DNA of 64,000 nucleotides from Mycobacteriales bacterium (GTDB lineage: Bacteria > Actinomycetota > Actinomycetes > Mycobacteriales > SCTD01). Positions 1-9,023 of the stretch are shown here, one piece after another. The notes beneath the pieces were generated by a model. That model had not been told where the DNA came from, made no database searches, and was given only the letters and a program-made list of their open reading frames with translations. The translations under genes were made by a program, and so were the position numbers. Position 1 is the stretch's first letter. Each line of letters opens with the position of its first letter. Location of the stretch: the NCBI GenBank assembly GCA_030447385.1, contig JAUJOY010000002.1, positions 237,833 to 301,832 on the forward strand, read 5' to 3'.

Positions 1-3
1 GCC

Positions 4-34
4 GAGGGCCGGCTCCCGGTAGGAGCCGGCCCTC
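4..34. terminator. Perfect 13-bp inverted repeat (GAGGGCCGGCTCC-CGGTA-GGAGCCGGCCCTC), probable terminator of the M28 peptidase gene
   Basis: Read directly; lies just downstream of the minus-strand ORF ending at 53; no obvious U-tract. Confidence 0.7.
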
Positions 35-52
35 AGGCACGCGGGACGTCGA

Positions 53-1696
53 CTACACGGCGTCCGGCTCGTGGTCGTGCTCGTCGTGCAGCCCGCCGCC
101 GCTGCCGTCGGGGGTGCCGGAGCCGCCACTGCCGCTGCCGTCGTCGCCGGTCTTGGTCTGCCCCTTGCGGTTGCCGGGGGCGCCGGCGACCTGGTTCACG
201 CTGCTCGTGTCGAGCGCGTAGATGAGCGTCGCGTGCGCCATGGCGTCCGACATCTGCTCCAGCGCCAGCATGTTGACGTTGCCGACGAGGGGGTACTGGC
301 CGCGCAGCCTGTTGTAGAGAGCCGCCTTCGCCGGGTCGTTCGAGAAGTCCTGCCGCAGGCTGTCGCACGCCTGGTGGTAGCAGGGGTCGTACGCGGCGCC
401 GGCCTCGCCGCCGTAGACGGCCGCCTGGTTCGCCGTCTTGATCCCCTCGGCACCGGTGAACAGGCCGCCGGACGGGATGCCCGCCGCGATGAACGGCCCG
501 TAGTCCGATCGTCCGCTGAAGTCGGTGGGGTCGGAGGCCAGGCCCCGGCCGGCGAAGTAGTCGGTGAACAGGCGCTCGATGACCGCCGAGCCCGCGGGAC
601 CGACGTTGCCGTCGCCCACCGAGTCGTCACCGTCGTAGACGAAGCGGACGAAGTTCGGCGAGGCGATCATGTCGAAGTTGAGGTAGAGGGCGATCCGGGC
701 CCGCTCGGCCTGGCTGAGGTTGGCGACGTAGTACCGGGACCCGACGAGCCCGGACTCCTCCGCACCCCACAAGGCGAAGCGCACCTTGTTGGCGACCTTG
801 ACCTTGGCCATCTGCTGCGCCAGCTCGAGCACCGCTCCGCTGCCGGAGCCGTTGTCCTGGATGCCCGGCCCGGCGTTGACCGAGTCGAGGTGCGCACCGA
901 CCATGACGACGTTGTCGGGGTTGCCTCCAGGCGTCTCGGCGAGCACGTTGCTGCTCGTCGCCTGGCCGCGGAAGGTCTGGGTCGCGAGCTGCAGCCGGAG
1001 CCCGCTGCCCACCAGGCCCACCAGCTCCTGGCCCACCTGCTTCGTCACCCCGACGACGGAGAAGTTGCCCGTGAAGGTGCTGCTCAGCGTGCCGTTCAGC
1101 GGGCCGTCGAGGTGGTTGTAGATGACGACCCCCGCTGCACCCGCCTGCGCGGCGTTCGTTGCCTTCAGCGCGAACGGGCAGACCCCGCGGCTGACCAGCA
1201 CGATCGTGCCTGCCGGGATGCCGGCGAAGTCGCTCGCCGCGCAGCCGAGCTGGCTGCCGGTGGGGAGGCTGGCCGCAGCGGTCGTGTTCCCGCTGCCGGA
1301 GTAGCTCATGATGATGCTGGGCAGGTCGCGAGCCGGTGCCGGCGCGACCTGACGGAACACCGTCGGCGCCGTCGTGATGAAGGTGTTGAACGTGAAGGCT
1401 TGCCGGGTCACGACGTAGCCGGCCTCGCGGAACACCCGTTCGGCGTAGTCGGCCGACCGGTCGTAGCCGGCTGAACCGCTCACCCGCGTCCCGCCGTTGG
1501 CGTCGGCGAACGCCTGCAGCGCCCGCAGGTGCTCGAGGATCCCCTCGGCGGTCACCGCCTGCGTGAGCTTGCGGGAGGTGTTGTTGTTGGCGTTGTCGGG
1601 TGCGGCGTAGGCGCTGCCCGCCGGGGCCACGGCAAGAGCCGTGGCAGTAGCGCCGGCGGTCAGCAGCACCGCCAGACGTCGTACTGATCTGTGCAC
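53..1696 (-). CDS. Secreted M28 family aminopeptidase with PA domain
   Basis: 547 aa ORF; signal peptide; PA-like CPFALKATNAAQAGAAGVVIYN; M28 motifs VGAHLDSV, GAEESGLVGS, DFSGRSDYGPF; acidic/His tail DEHDHEP. Confidence 0.9.
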   Translation of the reverse strand: MHRSVRRLAVLLTAGATATALAVAPAGSAYAAPDNANNNTSRKLTQAVTAEGILEHLRALQAFADANGGTRVSGSAGYDRSADYAERVFREAGYVVTRQAFTFNTFITTAPTVFRQVAPAPARDLPSIIMSYSGSGNTTAAASLPTGSQLGCAASDFAGIPAGTIVLVSRGVCPFALKATNAAQAGAAGVVIYNHLDGPLNGTLSSTFTGNFSVVGVTKQVGQELVGLVGSGLRLQLATQTFRGQATSSNVLAETPGGNPDNVVMVGAHLDSVNAGPGIQDNGSGSGAVLELAQQMAKVKVANKVRFALWGAEESGLVGSRYYVANLSQAERARIALYLNFDMIASPNFVRFVYDGDDSVGDGNVGPAGSAVIERLFTDYFAGRGLASDPTDFSGRSDYGPFIAAGIPSGGLFTGAEGIKTANQAAVYGGEAGAAYDPCYHQACDSLRQDFSNDPAKAALYNRLRGQYPLVGNVNMLALEQMSDAMAHATLIYALDTSSVNQVAGAPGNRKGQTKTGDDGSGSGGSGTPDGSGGGLHDEHDHEPDAV

Positions 1697-1750
1697 GAGA
1701 GCTCCCCCTGTCTCGGCCGGTAGGCCGTCGGGCGGACCGGCCGATCGGCC

Positions 1751-1781
1751 GTCCGTACGGGGCGCAGTGGCCCGTACGGAC
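1751..1781. terminator. Perfect 11-bp inverted repeat GTCCGTACGGG-N9-CCCGTACGGAC, probable terminator of the ABC operon
   Basis: Read directly; between the permease stop (1855, minus strand) and the peptidase start (1696). Confidence 0.6.
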
Positions 1782-1854
1782 TAGTCCGCTGGGGACATCG
1801 TGTCGATTTTCGCGTCCAGGTCAAGAGGCACCGCAGAACGTCCCTGACGCCGGC

Positions 1855-3351
1855 TCAGCCGGTGGCGACGACGGCCACCACCCGGGCGCGTACGGCGGGA
1901 TCGTCGTAGCGGCGCAGGGTCCGGGACAGGGACAGCCCCGCGGCCAGGACCACCGCGAGTCCGAACCCGAGCGGCACCCACCAGATGTCGAACGCGGCCA
2001 GCGTCGCCACGACAATGCCGACGCCCGCGGTCGGGAGCGCCAGACGCAGGCTCGCGAACGCCAGCGCCCCCGGCGGAGCGACCGCGTCGCGGGGCCCGCG
2101 CAGCTCGGCGTGGTGCGGCCGCCGTACGGATGCCCGCATGCACTGCGCGACCACGACCGCCGTGCAGGCCAGGGCCGCGGAGGCGATGGCGGCGACCTCG
2201 GCGGCCGTGGGGTTGCCGGGGCTGCGCAGCGAACCCGCCACAGCGGCGACGACGACCGCGGCCAGCACGGTCTCGGCCAGCACCAGCGCCTTGGCGCGGG
2301 CCACGAGAAGCGGCTCGGAGGGCAGTGACGCCAGCCAGAGCGCCCCGGAGCCGTCCAGGCAGAAGGCGTTGATCCCGAACAGCAGCCCGGCGCCCGCGGC
2401 GACCAGCCCGGGCAGCACGATCAGCGACGCCCAAGGCACGGCCGCCCCGGCGGCGATGAGGCCGGGGAGCACCGCGAGCACGAGTCCGCCGCGGCGCAGC
2501 GCGGGAGCCCGCCACACGCTCGCCCGGTCGATCGCCACCAGCTCGCGCAGGGCGCTGCGCCGGGGGGCTCGGCGGCGTACCGGCCGGAGGTGCCTCGCGC
2601 TGCCGGCATCTCCCGGGCGGCTCAGCGCCCAGCCGCACAGGCGCGACCCGAGCAGGACGCCGAGCAGGGCCAGGCCGAGCAGCACGCTGGTGGTGACCAC
2701 CCACCGGGTCGCATCCTCGGCGGTCACCGCGCGGACGACGCTCCGAGTGGGGCTGGCGGCGAGGGCGGTGCCGACCTGCCCGGTCTGGATCGTGGCGATC
2801 GCGGTGAGGGCGAGCAGCACGGCGGCGGCGGCGACGGCGCGCCGGCCGACACGCGTCTGGCGCAGCCCGACGACGAGCCAGGAGAGCGCCTGGCCGAGCA
2901 CGGTGAGGCAGGCGACGTACGCCGCAGTCGTGGCCGCCCCGCGCGCGAGGCTGGTGTCGAGGGTCAGGTAGGCCGTCAGGGCCGCGAGCACCAGCAGCTG
3001 GATGACCCAGACGAGGTTGAGCGGCGCCAGGACGAGCCCGCCGAGGAACTGGGTGGGAGGGCGTACGGGGTAGGCGACCAGCTGGTCGGGCGGCACGATC
3101 TCGTTGCCGCCGCCGGAGGTCAGCGGGGCGACGACCGCGAGGACGCCGAACCCGAGGTAGGCGGAGGGGGCGAGCTCGATCGCCGTCTCGAGGGTGGGTG
3201 CGTCCAGCGCCCCGCCGCTGGTGACGACCAGGTGCACGAGCCAGCCGACGAGCAGGCCGGTGGCGAGCAGCCCGATGCGGGCTGCGGCGCCGCGTACGAG
3301 CTGCCAGCGCAGGCCGAGCAGCGCCCGCAGCTGGGCGGCGGCGGAGGTCAC
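1855..3351 (-). CDS. ABC transporter permease (about 498 aa, multi-TM)
   Basis: Polytopic ORF whose GTG start overlaps the TGA stop of the upstream ATPase; paralogous to 28574-30091. Confidence 0.8.
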   Translation of the reverse strand: MTSAAAQLRALLGLRWQLVRGAAARIGLLATGLLVGWLVHLVVTSGGALDAPTLETAIELAPSAYLGFGVLAVVAPLTSGGGNEIVPPDQLVAYPVRPPTQFLGGLVLAPLNLVWVIQLLVLAALTAYLTLDTSLARGAATTAAYVACLTVLGQALSWLVVGLRQTRVGRRAVAAAAVLLALTAIATIQTGQVGTALAASPTRSVVRAVTAEDATRWVVTTSVLLGLALLGVLLGSRLCGWALSRPGDAGSARHLRPVRRRAPRRSALRELVAIDRASVWRAPALRRGGLVLAVLPGLIAAGAAVPWASLIVLPGLVAAGAGLLFGINAFCLDGSGALWLASLPSEPLLVARAKALVLAETVLAAVVVAAVAGSLRSPGNPTAAEVAAIASAALACTAVVVAQCMRASVRRPHHAELRGPRDAVAPPGALAFASLRLALPTAGVGIVVATLAAFDIWWVPLGFGLAVVLAAGLSLSRTLRRYDDPAVRARVVAVVATG

Positions 3352-4055
3352 GTGATGAGCGCCCGGTAGCGGGAGTCACCCTCCGAGCCGGTCGGCTCGG
3401 CTGCTGGGGAGGCGCCCACGACCCGGCCGCCCTTGAGCACGACGGCCTCCTCGCAGGCCTGGACCGCGAGGGAGAGCAGGTGGGTGGACACGAGCACGGC
3501 GGCGCCGGTGGCCCGGGCCTCGGCGACCACCTCGAGGGTCGCGTCCACCCCGAGCGGGTCGACGCCGTCGAACGGCTCGTCGAGCAGCAGCAGCCGCGGC
3601 TCGTGGAAGGTCGCGAGGACCACCGACATGCGGCGGCCCATGCCGTGCGAGAAGCCGGCGGTTACCCGGTCCGCGGCGCCGGTCAGGTCGAACCGGTCGA
3701 GCAGGCTCGGCGGCCCGGTCGTGCCAGCCCTTCATGCCGCGAAGCCTTGGCGGCGAGCCTGCAGGTGCTCCCACGGCGTCGCGCGGGGGATCAGCCCGCC
3801 GACGTCGGGGCAGTAGCCGACGACGGCGCGTACGCCCGAGGGGTCCTTGGCAGCGTCGATGCCCGCCACCCGGACCTGGCCGCCGCTGGGCGGGAGTACG
3901 CCGGCGAGCACCCGCATGGTGGTCGACTTGCCGGCGCCGTTGCGCCCGACGAGCGCGACGCTCTTGCCCGCGCCCACCGACAGGTCGAAGCCGTCGACGG
4001 CCCGGACGTCGCCGAAGTCGACGACGAGCTCGCGGGCCTGGAGCACGGGTTCCAC
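3348..4055 (-). pseudogene. ABC transporter ATP-binding protein, interrupted by three single-nt insertions (net +3, in-frame TGA between)
   Basis: N-part VEPVLQARELVVDFG...GRNGAGKSTT; C-part HGMGRRMSVVLATFHEPRLLLLDEPFDGVDP, same frame; removing one base at about 3758/9, 3747/8 and 3704/5 gives TPWEHLQLAARLRGMKGWHDRAAELLDRFDLTGAADRVTAGFSHGMGRR. Confidence 0.85.
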
Positions 4056-4167
4056 GGTTCTCCTTCGGCGGGTCGGAGGCGACGGTATAGCGGGGGCTGG
4101 ATCCAGGCCTGGGGCGCCCGGGCGGCGTGGCTCCCTCCGGAGCCGGTCGGCCCGCTCTGGAGCGGAG

Positions 4168-4360
4168 TCAGGCCGTGCCGGGATCGCGATCGTGCTCGTC
4201 GGGCAGCCGCCGCCGCTGCCGTCGGAGGCCGGACCCTCCGGCGCTGCCGCGCTCGTTCCCGTCGAGGCCTGGCCCCGGCGCTTGTCGGGGCGCACCGAGT
4301 CGGCGCCCATGTAGACGAGCCGCGGAGGTTGGGGAGGCCGTCATGTCGCAGCTCATGTGG
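4168..4360 (-). pseudogene. Decayed C-terminal fragment of an M28 peptidase paralog
   Basis: LVYMGADSVRPDKRRGQASTG...DGSGGG(fs)LPDEHDRDPGTA resembles LIYALDTSSV...NRKGQTKTG...DGSGGGLHDEHDHEPDAV at 53-250; DNA GACGGCAGCGGCGGCGG(-/G)CTGC(C/A)CGACGAGCACGA. Confidence 0.65.
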
Positions 4361-4435
4361 AGGGCGACTGGTGGCGCCCGACGTGGGTCGACCTGTCGGC
4401 ACAGGCCGTACCCGCGGTCACACACCCGCAAAGGC

Positions 4436-4657
4436 CTAGAGCCTTGTGGACGTCCCATCCTCGGACCTGCGACCGGACGTTCCATCCTCGCTCTTACGCC
4501 GCAGGCCGCCAAAGATCACCTGGAGGATGCCGATGACGGCGACCAGTGCACCGACGATCTGATCCCCGAGGTCCTCTCCGAAGAAGATGGCCGCGAGGCC
4601 GAGGACGACCAGCGCCACTCCGAAGGCGGCGAAGATGTACGACGGCAGGGTATTCAA
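4436..4657 (-). CDS. Small two-TM membrane protein (73 aa)
   Basis: ATG-initiated ORF with two hydrophobic segments; tail contains duplicated SEDGTS. Confidence 0.6.
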   Translation of the reverse strand: MNTLPSYIFAAFGVALVVLGLAAIFFGEDLGDQIVGALVAVIGILQVIFGGLRRKSEDGTSGRRSEDGTSTRL

Positions 4658-4888
4658 TGTGTGCTCCTCAGGTAGCTCGGGCCATCCACGACAACGTTCC
4701 GCGGAAACCGGCCATGGTCAACAACGGTCTTGCGCGAGATCAGGCATGCATCGACCAGCGCAGGAGTCACCCGCGCCGCGGCAGCCGTCATACAGCACTC
4801 TGACCGACCTGACACCCGTACTCGGCCACCGCCTTCCGCCCCAGCCGCCGAACGCTGTCTGTCGCAGGGGATCGAACCCGAGGTCTGC

Positions 4889-5903
4889 TCAGCGGTCGAT
4901 GCGGATGGTGCGCCCAGAAAGCTGGTCGTCCAGGGCCTTGATGTCGGCTTCGACCATAAGGTGGACGAGGTCGACTCCATGCACCTGCGCAGCCCACCCG
5001 AAGGTGCCTAGAGCCTTACCAGCATCGCCAATCAGCGCATCCACCTCCGCCGGCCGTTCGTAGCGCGCGTCATGTGCGAGATACTTCTCCATCTCCAGGC
5101 CCACCCGCTCGAACGCTGCTGCGGCGAACGCCCGCACGGTCATGGGAACGCCGGTCGCCAGCACGTAGTCGTCCGGCTGGTCCTGCTGCAGCATCCGCCA
5201 CATCCCCTCGACGTACTCCGGGGCATAGCCCCAGTCCCGGACTGCGTCAAGGTTGCCGAGGTAGAGCCTGTCCTGTACTCCGGCAGCGATACGGGCGACC
5301 GCTCTCGTGATCTTGCGGGTCACGAAAGTTTCGCCGCGGCGAGGCGACTCGTGGTTGAACAGGATGCCGTTGACCGCAAACATGCCGTAAGCCTCGCGAT
5401 AGTTGACGGCCAGCCAATAGGCGTAGACCTTCGCGGCACCGTACGGAGAGCGCGGGTGGAAGGGTGTGTGCTCGTTCTGCGGCGGCGGCGTCGCCCCAAA
5501 CATCTCGGAGCTGGAAGCCTGGTAGAAGCGACACGGAACATCCGCCGCCCTGATGGCCTCTAGAAGCTGTGCAGTTCCCAGGCCCGTGGTCAGACCGGTG
5601 TAGTGAGGCATCTCAAAGCTGACCCGCACGTGACTTTGCGCCGCCAGGTGATACACCTCGTCGGGCTGGACATCACGCAGAAGGTTGACGAGCCCGACTC
5701 CGTCGACGAGGTCCGTGTGATGGAGGAAGAGGCTGCGATCTGAAGTCTGCGGATCTTGGTAGATGCCGTCGATCCGGTCGGTGTTGAAGCTCGACGAGCG
5801 GCGGATGGCGCCGTGCACGACGTAGCCCTTGGCCAGTAGCAGCTCGGCCAGGTAGCTGCCGTCCTGACCCGGTGATGCCGGTGATCAGCGCGGTCTTGGG
5901 CAT
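4889..5903 (-). pseudogene. gmd: GDP-mannose 4,6-dehydratase with a +1 frameshift after codon 12
   Basis: [12 protein letters not shown] then shift to [40 protein letters not shown]...; extra base in ccc at 5868-5870; rest of the Gmd frame intact to 4889. Confidence 0.9.
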
Positions 5904-6021
5904 GCTGGAACGATAGTGCGAGCCGCCCGGACCGGTAACCTGGATCGGGTGAATCCCTGCCCGCGCGGGTGTACGGCAGGGGGACACTGCCCGGGCCCGA
6001 CAACAAGCGGTGGAGACACTC

Positions 6022-7005
6022 ATGGTCATGGACAGCAGCTACGCGCCCGGTCGGCTCGACCTGAACAAGCGCGTGTACATAGCTGGCCACCGTGGACTCG
6101 TGGGCTCCGCACTCTGGCGTCACTTCGACGGGCAGGGCTTCACCAACCTGCTTGGCCGGGCCTCGAGCGAACTTGACCTGCGTGACCAACTCGCCGTCGA
6201 GCAGTTCTTCGACGAGCAGCGGCCAGAGGTTGTGATCATGGCAGCAGCCAAGGTCGGTGGGATCATGGCCAACAAGACCTACCCCGCGGAGTTCATCTCG
6301 GACAACCTGCGCGTCCAGGTCAACATCCTCGACGCTGCCCACCGCAATGGCGCAGAGCGGGTGCTGTTCCTCGGCTCCAGCTGCATCTACCCGCGCGACG
6401 CAGCGCAGCCCATCACCGAGGAGGCTCTGCTGAGTGGACCGCTGGAGCCGACCAACGACGCCTACGCGATCGCCAAGATCGCAGGGGTGCTGCACGTTCA
6501 GGCCCAGCGGCGCCAGTACGGCCTGCCCTACATCTCTGCTATGCCGACGAACCTCTTCGGCCCCAATGACAACTTTGACACCGAGAACGCCCACGTCCTC
6601 CCGGCCCTGATGCGGCGGTTCGTCGAGGCGAAGGAGAGTGGGCTGCCGAAGATCCAGCTCTGGGGGACCGGGACCCCGCGACGGGAGTTCCTTCACGTCG
6701 ACGATCTGGCCCGGGCATGCCTCTGCCTGCTCGAGGGCTACGACGCACCCGAGCCGATCAACATCGGCTACGGCTCCGATATCTCCATCGCGGAACTCGC
6801 CAGGCTCATGGCGGAGGTGACCGGCTACCAGGGTGAGCTCTGCTGGGACAGCAGCAAGCCCGATGGCATGCCCCGCAAGCTTCTGGACACCACCAGAATC
6901 CAGAACCTCGGCTGGAAGCCACAGATCAGCCTGGAGGACGGGATCGCCGCGACCTACAAGTGGTTCATCGAGAACCGCGAGATGGTTCGGCAGGAGAAGC
7001 GCTGA
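6022..7005 (+). CDS. fcl: GDP-L-fucose synthase
   Basis: YIAGHRGLVGSALWRHF, AAKVGGIMAN, GSSCIYP, NLFGPNDNFD motifs; GGAG before ATG. Confidence 0.93.
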   Translation: MVMDSSYAPGRLDLNKRVYIAGHRGLVGSALWRHFDGQGFTNLLGRASSELDLRDQLAVEQFFDEQRPEVVIMAAAKVGGIMANKTYPAEFISDNLRVQVNILDAAHRNGAERVLFLGSSCIYPRDAAQPITEEALLSGPLEPTNDAYAIAKIAGVLHVQAQRRQYGLPYISAMPTNLFGPNDNFDTENAHVLPALMRRFVEAKESGLPKIQLWGTGTPRREFLHVDDLARACLCLLEGYDAPEPINIGYGSDISIAELARLMAEVTGYQGELCWDSSKPDGMPRKLLDTTRIQNLGWKPQISLEDGIAATYKWFIENREMVRQEKR

Positions 7006-7041
7006 GTAAGTCTCACTCCGACCCGGACGTAAGGTGCAACC

Positions 7042-7809
7042 GTGACGGGGCCCGGCGTGCAGCGCAGCGCCCTGGCCATCGTGCCGGCCCTCAACGAGCG
7101 GAGATCCGTCGGCCTGGTCGTGCAGAGCTTGCTGCGTGACGCGCCTAGCGTCGACGTCCTCGTGGTCGACGACGGCAGCACGGATGGCACGGGCGCGGTC
7201 GCCGCCGCCGCAGGTGCGCTGGTGCTGACCCTGCCCTACAACCTGGGTGTCGGCGGTGCCATGCGAGCGGGGTTCAAGTACGCGTTGCGCAGTGGCTACG
7301 CGGCGGCCGTGCAGGTCGATGCGGACGGGCAGCACGACGCCGCGGCCGTTCCTGCGTTGCTCAGCGCGCTCGCGTCGGCTGACATCGTCATCGGGGCGCG
7401 CTTCGCCGGGGAAGGCGAGTATGCGGTGACGGGGATGCGCAGGGGAGCCATGCGTCTGCTGGCGGCCACCCTGTCGCGAGCCCTCCGGACGGAGCTCACC
7501 GATGTCACCTCCGGCTTCCGGGCCTGCAACCGAGAAGCGATGACGCTGTTCGCCAGGCACTACCCGGTGGAATACCTCGGTGACACCGTCGAGGCGCTGC
7601 TCATCGCGTCGCGGGCGGGCCTGAAGGTGGCCCAGGTGCCCGTGGTCATGAAGCCGCGCCTGCACGGCACCTCGACGCAGGGGACGCTGCGATCGACGCT
7701 CTACCTGGGCCGGGCGTCGATCGCCCTCTCGCTGGCCTTCATCCGGCGGTGGCCACATGACGAGGTGGCTGACGTGAACTCCCACGAGGCACGACAGGAG
7801 GCGCGATGA
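7042..7809 (+). CDS. Family 2 glycosyltransferase (DPM1-like polyprenyl-phosphate type)
   Basis: VPALNERRSV...VVDDGSTDGT...VQVDADGQHD. Confidence 0.88.
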   Translation: MTGPGVQRSALAIVPALNERRSVGLVVQSLLRDAPSVDVLVVDDGSTDGTGAVAAAAGALVLTLPYNLGVGGAMRAGFKYALRSGYAAAVQVDADGQHDAAAVPALLSALASADIVIGARFAGEGEYAVTGMRRGAMRLLAATLSRALRTELTDVTSGFRACNREAMTLFARHYPVEYLGDTVEALLIASRAGLKVAQVPVVMKPRLHGTSTQGTLRSTLYLGRASIALSLAFIRRWPHDEVADVNSHEARQEAR

Positions 7810-8168
7810 CCAGCGCCCGGATCCTGCCGCTGTTCGCGGCTGGTTTCACGCTCTTCCTCATGATCGACCTGCTGCGAAGACACCAGCTGCGGGAGAAGTA
7901 CGCCATCCTCTGGCTGCTGGTCAGCGTGTCCGTCCTGGTGATCGCGGTCTTCCCCGGCGTGCTGGCTAACGCTGCCCGACTGACCGGAGTGCAGACCCCG
8001 TCCAACCTGCTGTTCTTCATCGCGGCGCTGGTCCTGCTGGTGGTCTGCGTCCAGCTCAGCTGGGAGGTGAGTCGCCTGGAGGACGAGACCCGAGCTCTTG
8101 CTGAAGAGGTAGCGATCCTGCGGCTCGATGCTGAGAAGGGACGCTTTCAACCTCCCGCCAGGGAGTGA
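7806..8168 (+). CDS. DUF2304 family membrane protein
   Basis: 120 aa; REKYAILWLLVSVSVLVIAVFPGVL; overlaps the GT2 stop by 4 nt. Confidence 0.8.
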   Translation: MTSARILPLFAAGFTLFLMIDLLRRHQLREKYAILWLLVSVSVLVIAVFPGVLANAARLTGVQTPSNLLFFIAALVLLVVCVQLSWEVSRLEDETRALAEEVAILRLDAEKGRFQPPARE

Positions 8169-8172
8169 CGCT

Positions 8173-9003
8173 TCAGGCGCTGCCTCGCCGCCAGGTCCGC
8201 AGTCGCGCCATGCCCGAGTAGATGACCACCACACCGCGGCTGAAGGCGCGGTTGCCCAGGGCCGCCAGCCGGTCGTCGCCGGCATAAGCCAGCCCGAGCG
8301 CCTGGTGCTCGCGGAACTGCTTGCGGAATCCGGTCATGCTCAGGGTGCCCTCAACCATGCGGAAGTCCGCGACCACCTGCCTGAGCAGCACAGGATCGCT
8401 GCGCTGCCAGAGCCGCAGCCACAGGTCGTAGTCCATGGAGTACTTCAGAGACAGGTCCAGCAGCCCCACCGCATCGAGCTCCGCCCGGCGGACGAACGTG
8501 GCGGGAGCAGAGATGTAGTTGTTCATGAGGAACAGCCGCCGGGACGCCATCGTCAGCTGGGTGTTCTTGAATGCGCTCACGCCCCTGCGGATCTCGCGAC
8601 CCGAGCCGTCCATGATGTGGCAGCGGCCGGCGGCCCAGCCTGCCTCTGGGTGGCCGTCGAGCGCCTCCGCAATGGCCCGCAGCGCGCCCGGCCGGTAGGT
8701 GTCGTCGGCGTTCAACCAGCCGATGACGTCACCCGAGCTGCGCCGGATCCCCTTGTTGACCGCGTCGCTCAGGCCCTCGTCCGGCTCGGAGGTCCACGTG
8801 ATGTCCGGCCGCTGCTGCAGCAGGTTGACGGTCCCGTCGGTCGAGCCACCGTCGACCACGACGTGTTCAACGCGCGCGCCATGCTGTGCGGCAACGCTGT
8901 CCAGGGTCTGCTCGATGGTGGCCGCGGCGTTCAGGCATGGGGTGATGATGCTGAACGAGGGAAGGTCGCTGGCGCCTGCAGGCGCGCCGGCGGACGTAGC
9001 CAT
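8173..9003 (-). CDS. Family 2 glycosyltransferase
   Basis: FSIITPCLNAAATIEQTLDSV...VVDGGSTDGT...DEGLSDAVNKGI...GWLNADD. Confidence 0.9.
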   Translation of the reverse strand: MATSAGAPAGASDLPSFSIITPCLNAAATIEQTLDSVAAQHGARVEHVVVDGGSTDGTVNLLQQRPDITWTSEPDEGLSDAVNKGIRRSSGDVIGWLNADDTYRPGALRAIAEALDGHPEAGWAAGRCHIMDGSGREIRRGVSAFKNTQLTMASRRLFLMNNYISAPATFVRRAELDAVGLLDLSLKYSMDYDLWLRLWQRSDPVLLRQVVADFRMVEGTLSMTGFRKQFREHQALGLAYAGDDRLAALGNRAFSRGVVVIYSGMARLRTWRRGSA

Positions 9004-9023
9004 GGCTGAAGCATGCCGCAAGC

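Noticed and set aside
71-1474. Long plus-strand ORF (467 aa) opposite the M28 peptidase
   Set aside because: GC-rich antisense shadow; Arg/Val/Ala-rich with no domain motifs, while the minus frame has clear peptidase motifs
3732-3740. In-frame TGA in the ABC ATPase considered as selenocysteine or programmed frameshift
   Set aside because: Restoring homology needs three separate single-base deletions; this is not a recoding signature
4860-4895. GGGTTCGATCCCC (minus strand) resembling a tRNA T-arm, possible attachment site at the island edge
   Set aside because: Only three strong T-stem pairs, no matching acceptor, anticodon arm or CCA; overlaps the gmd 3' end
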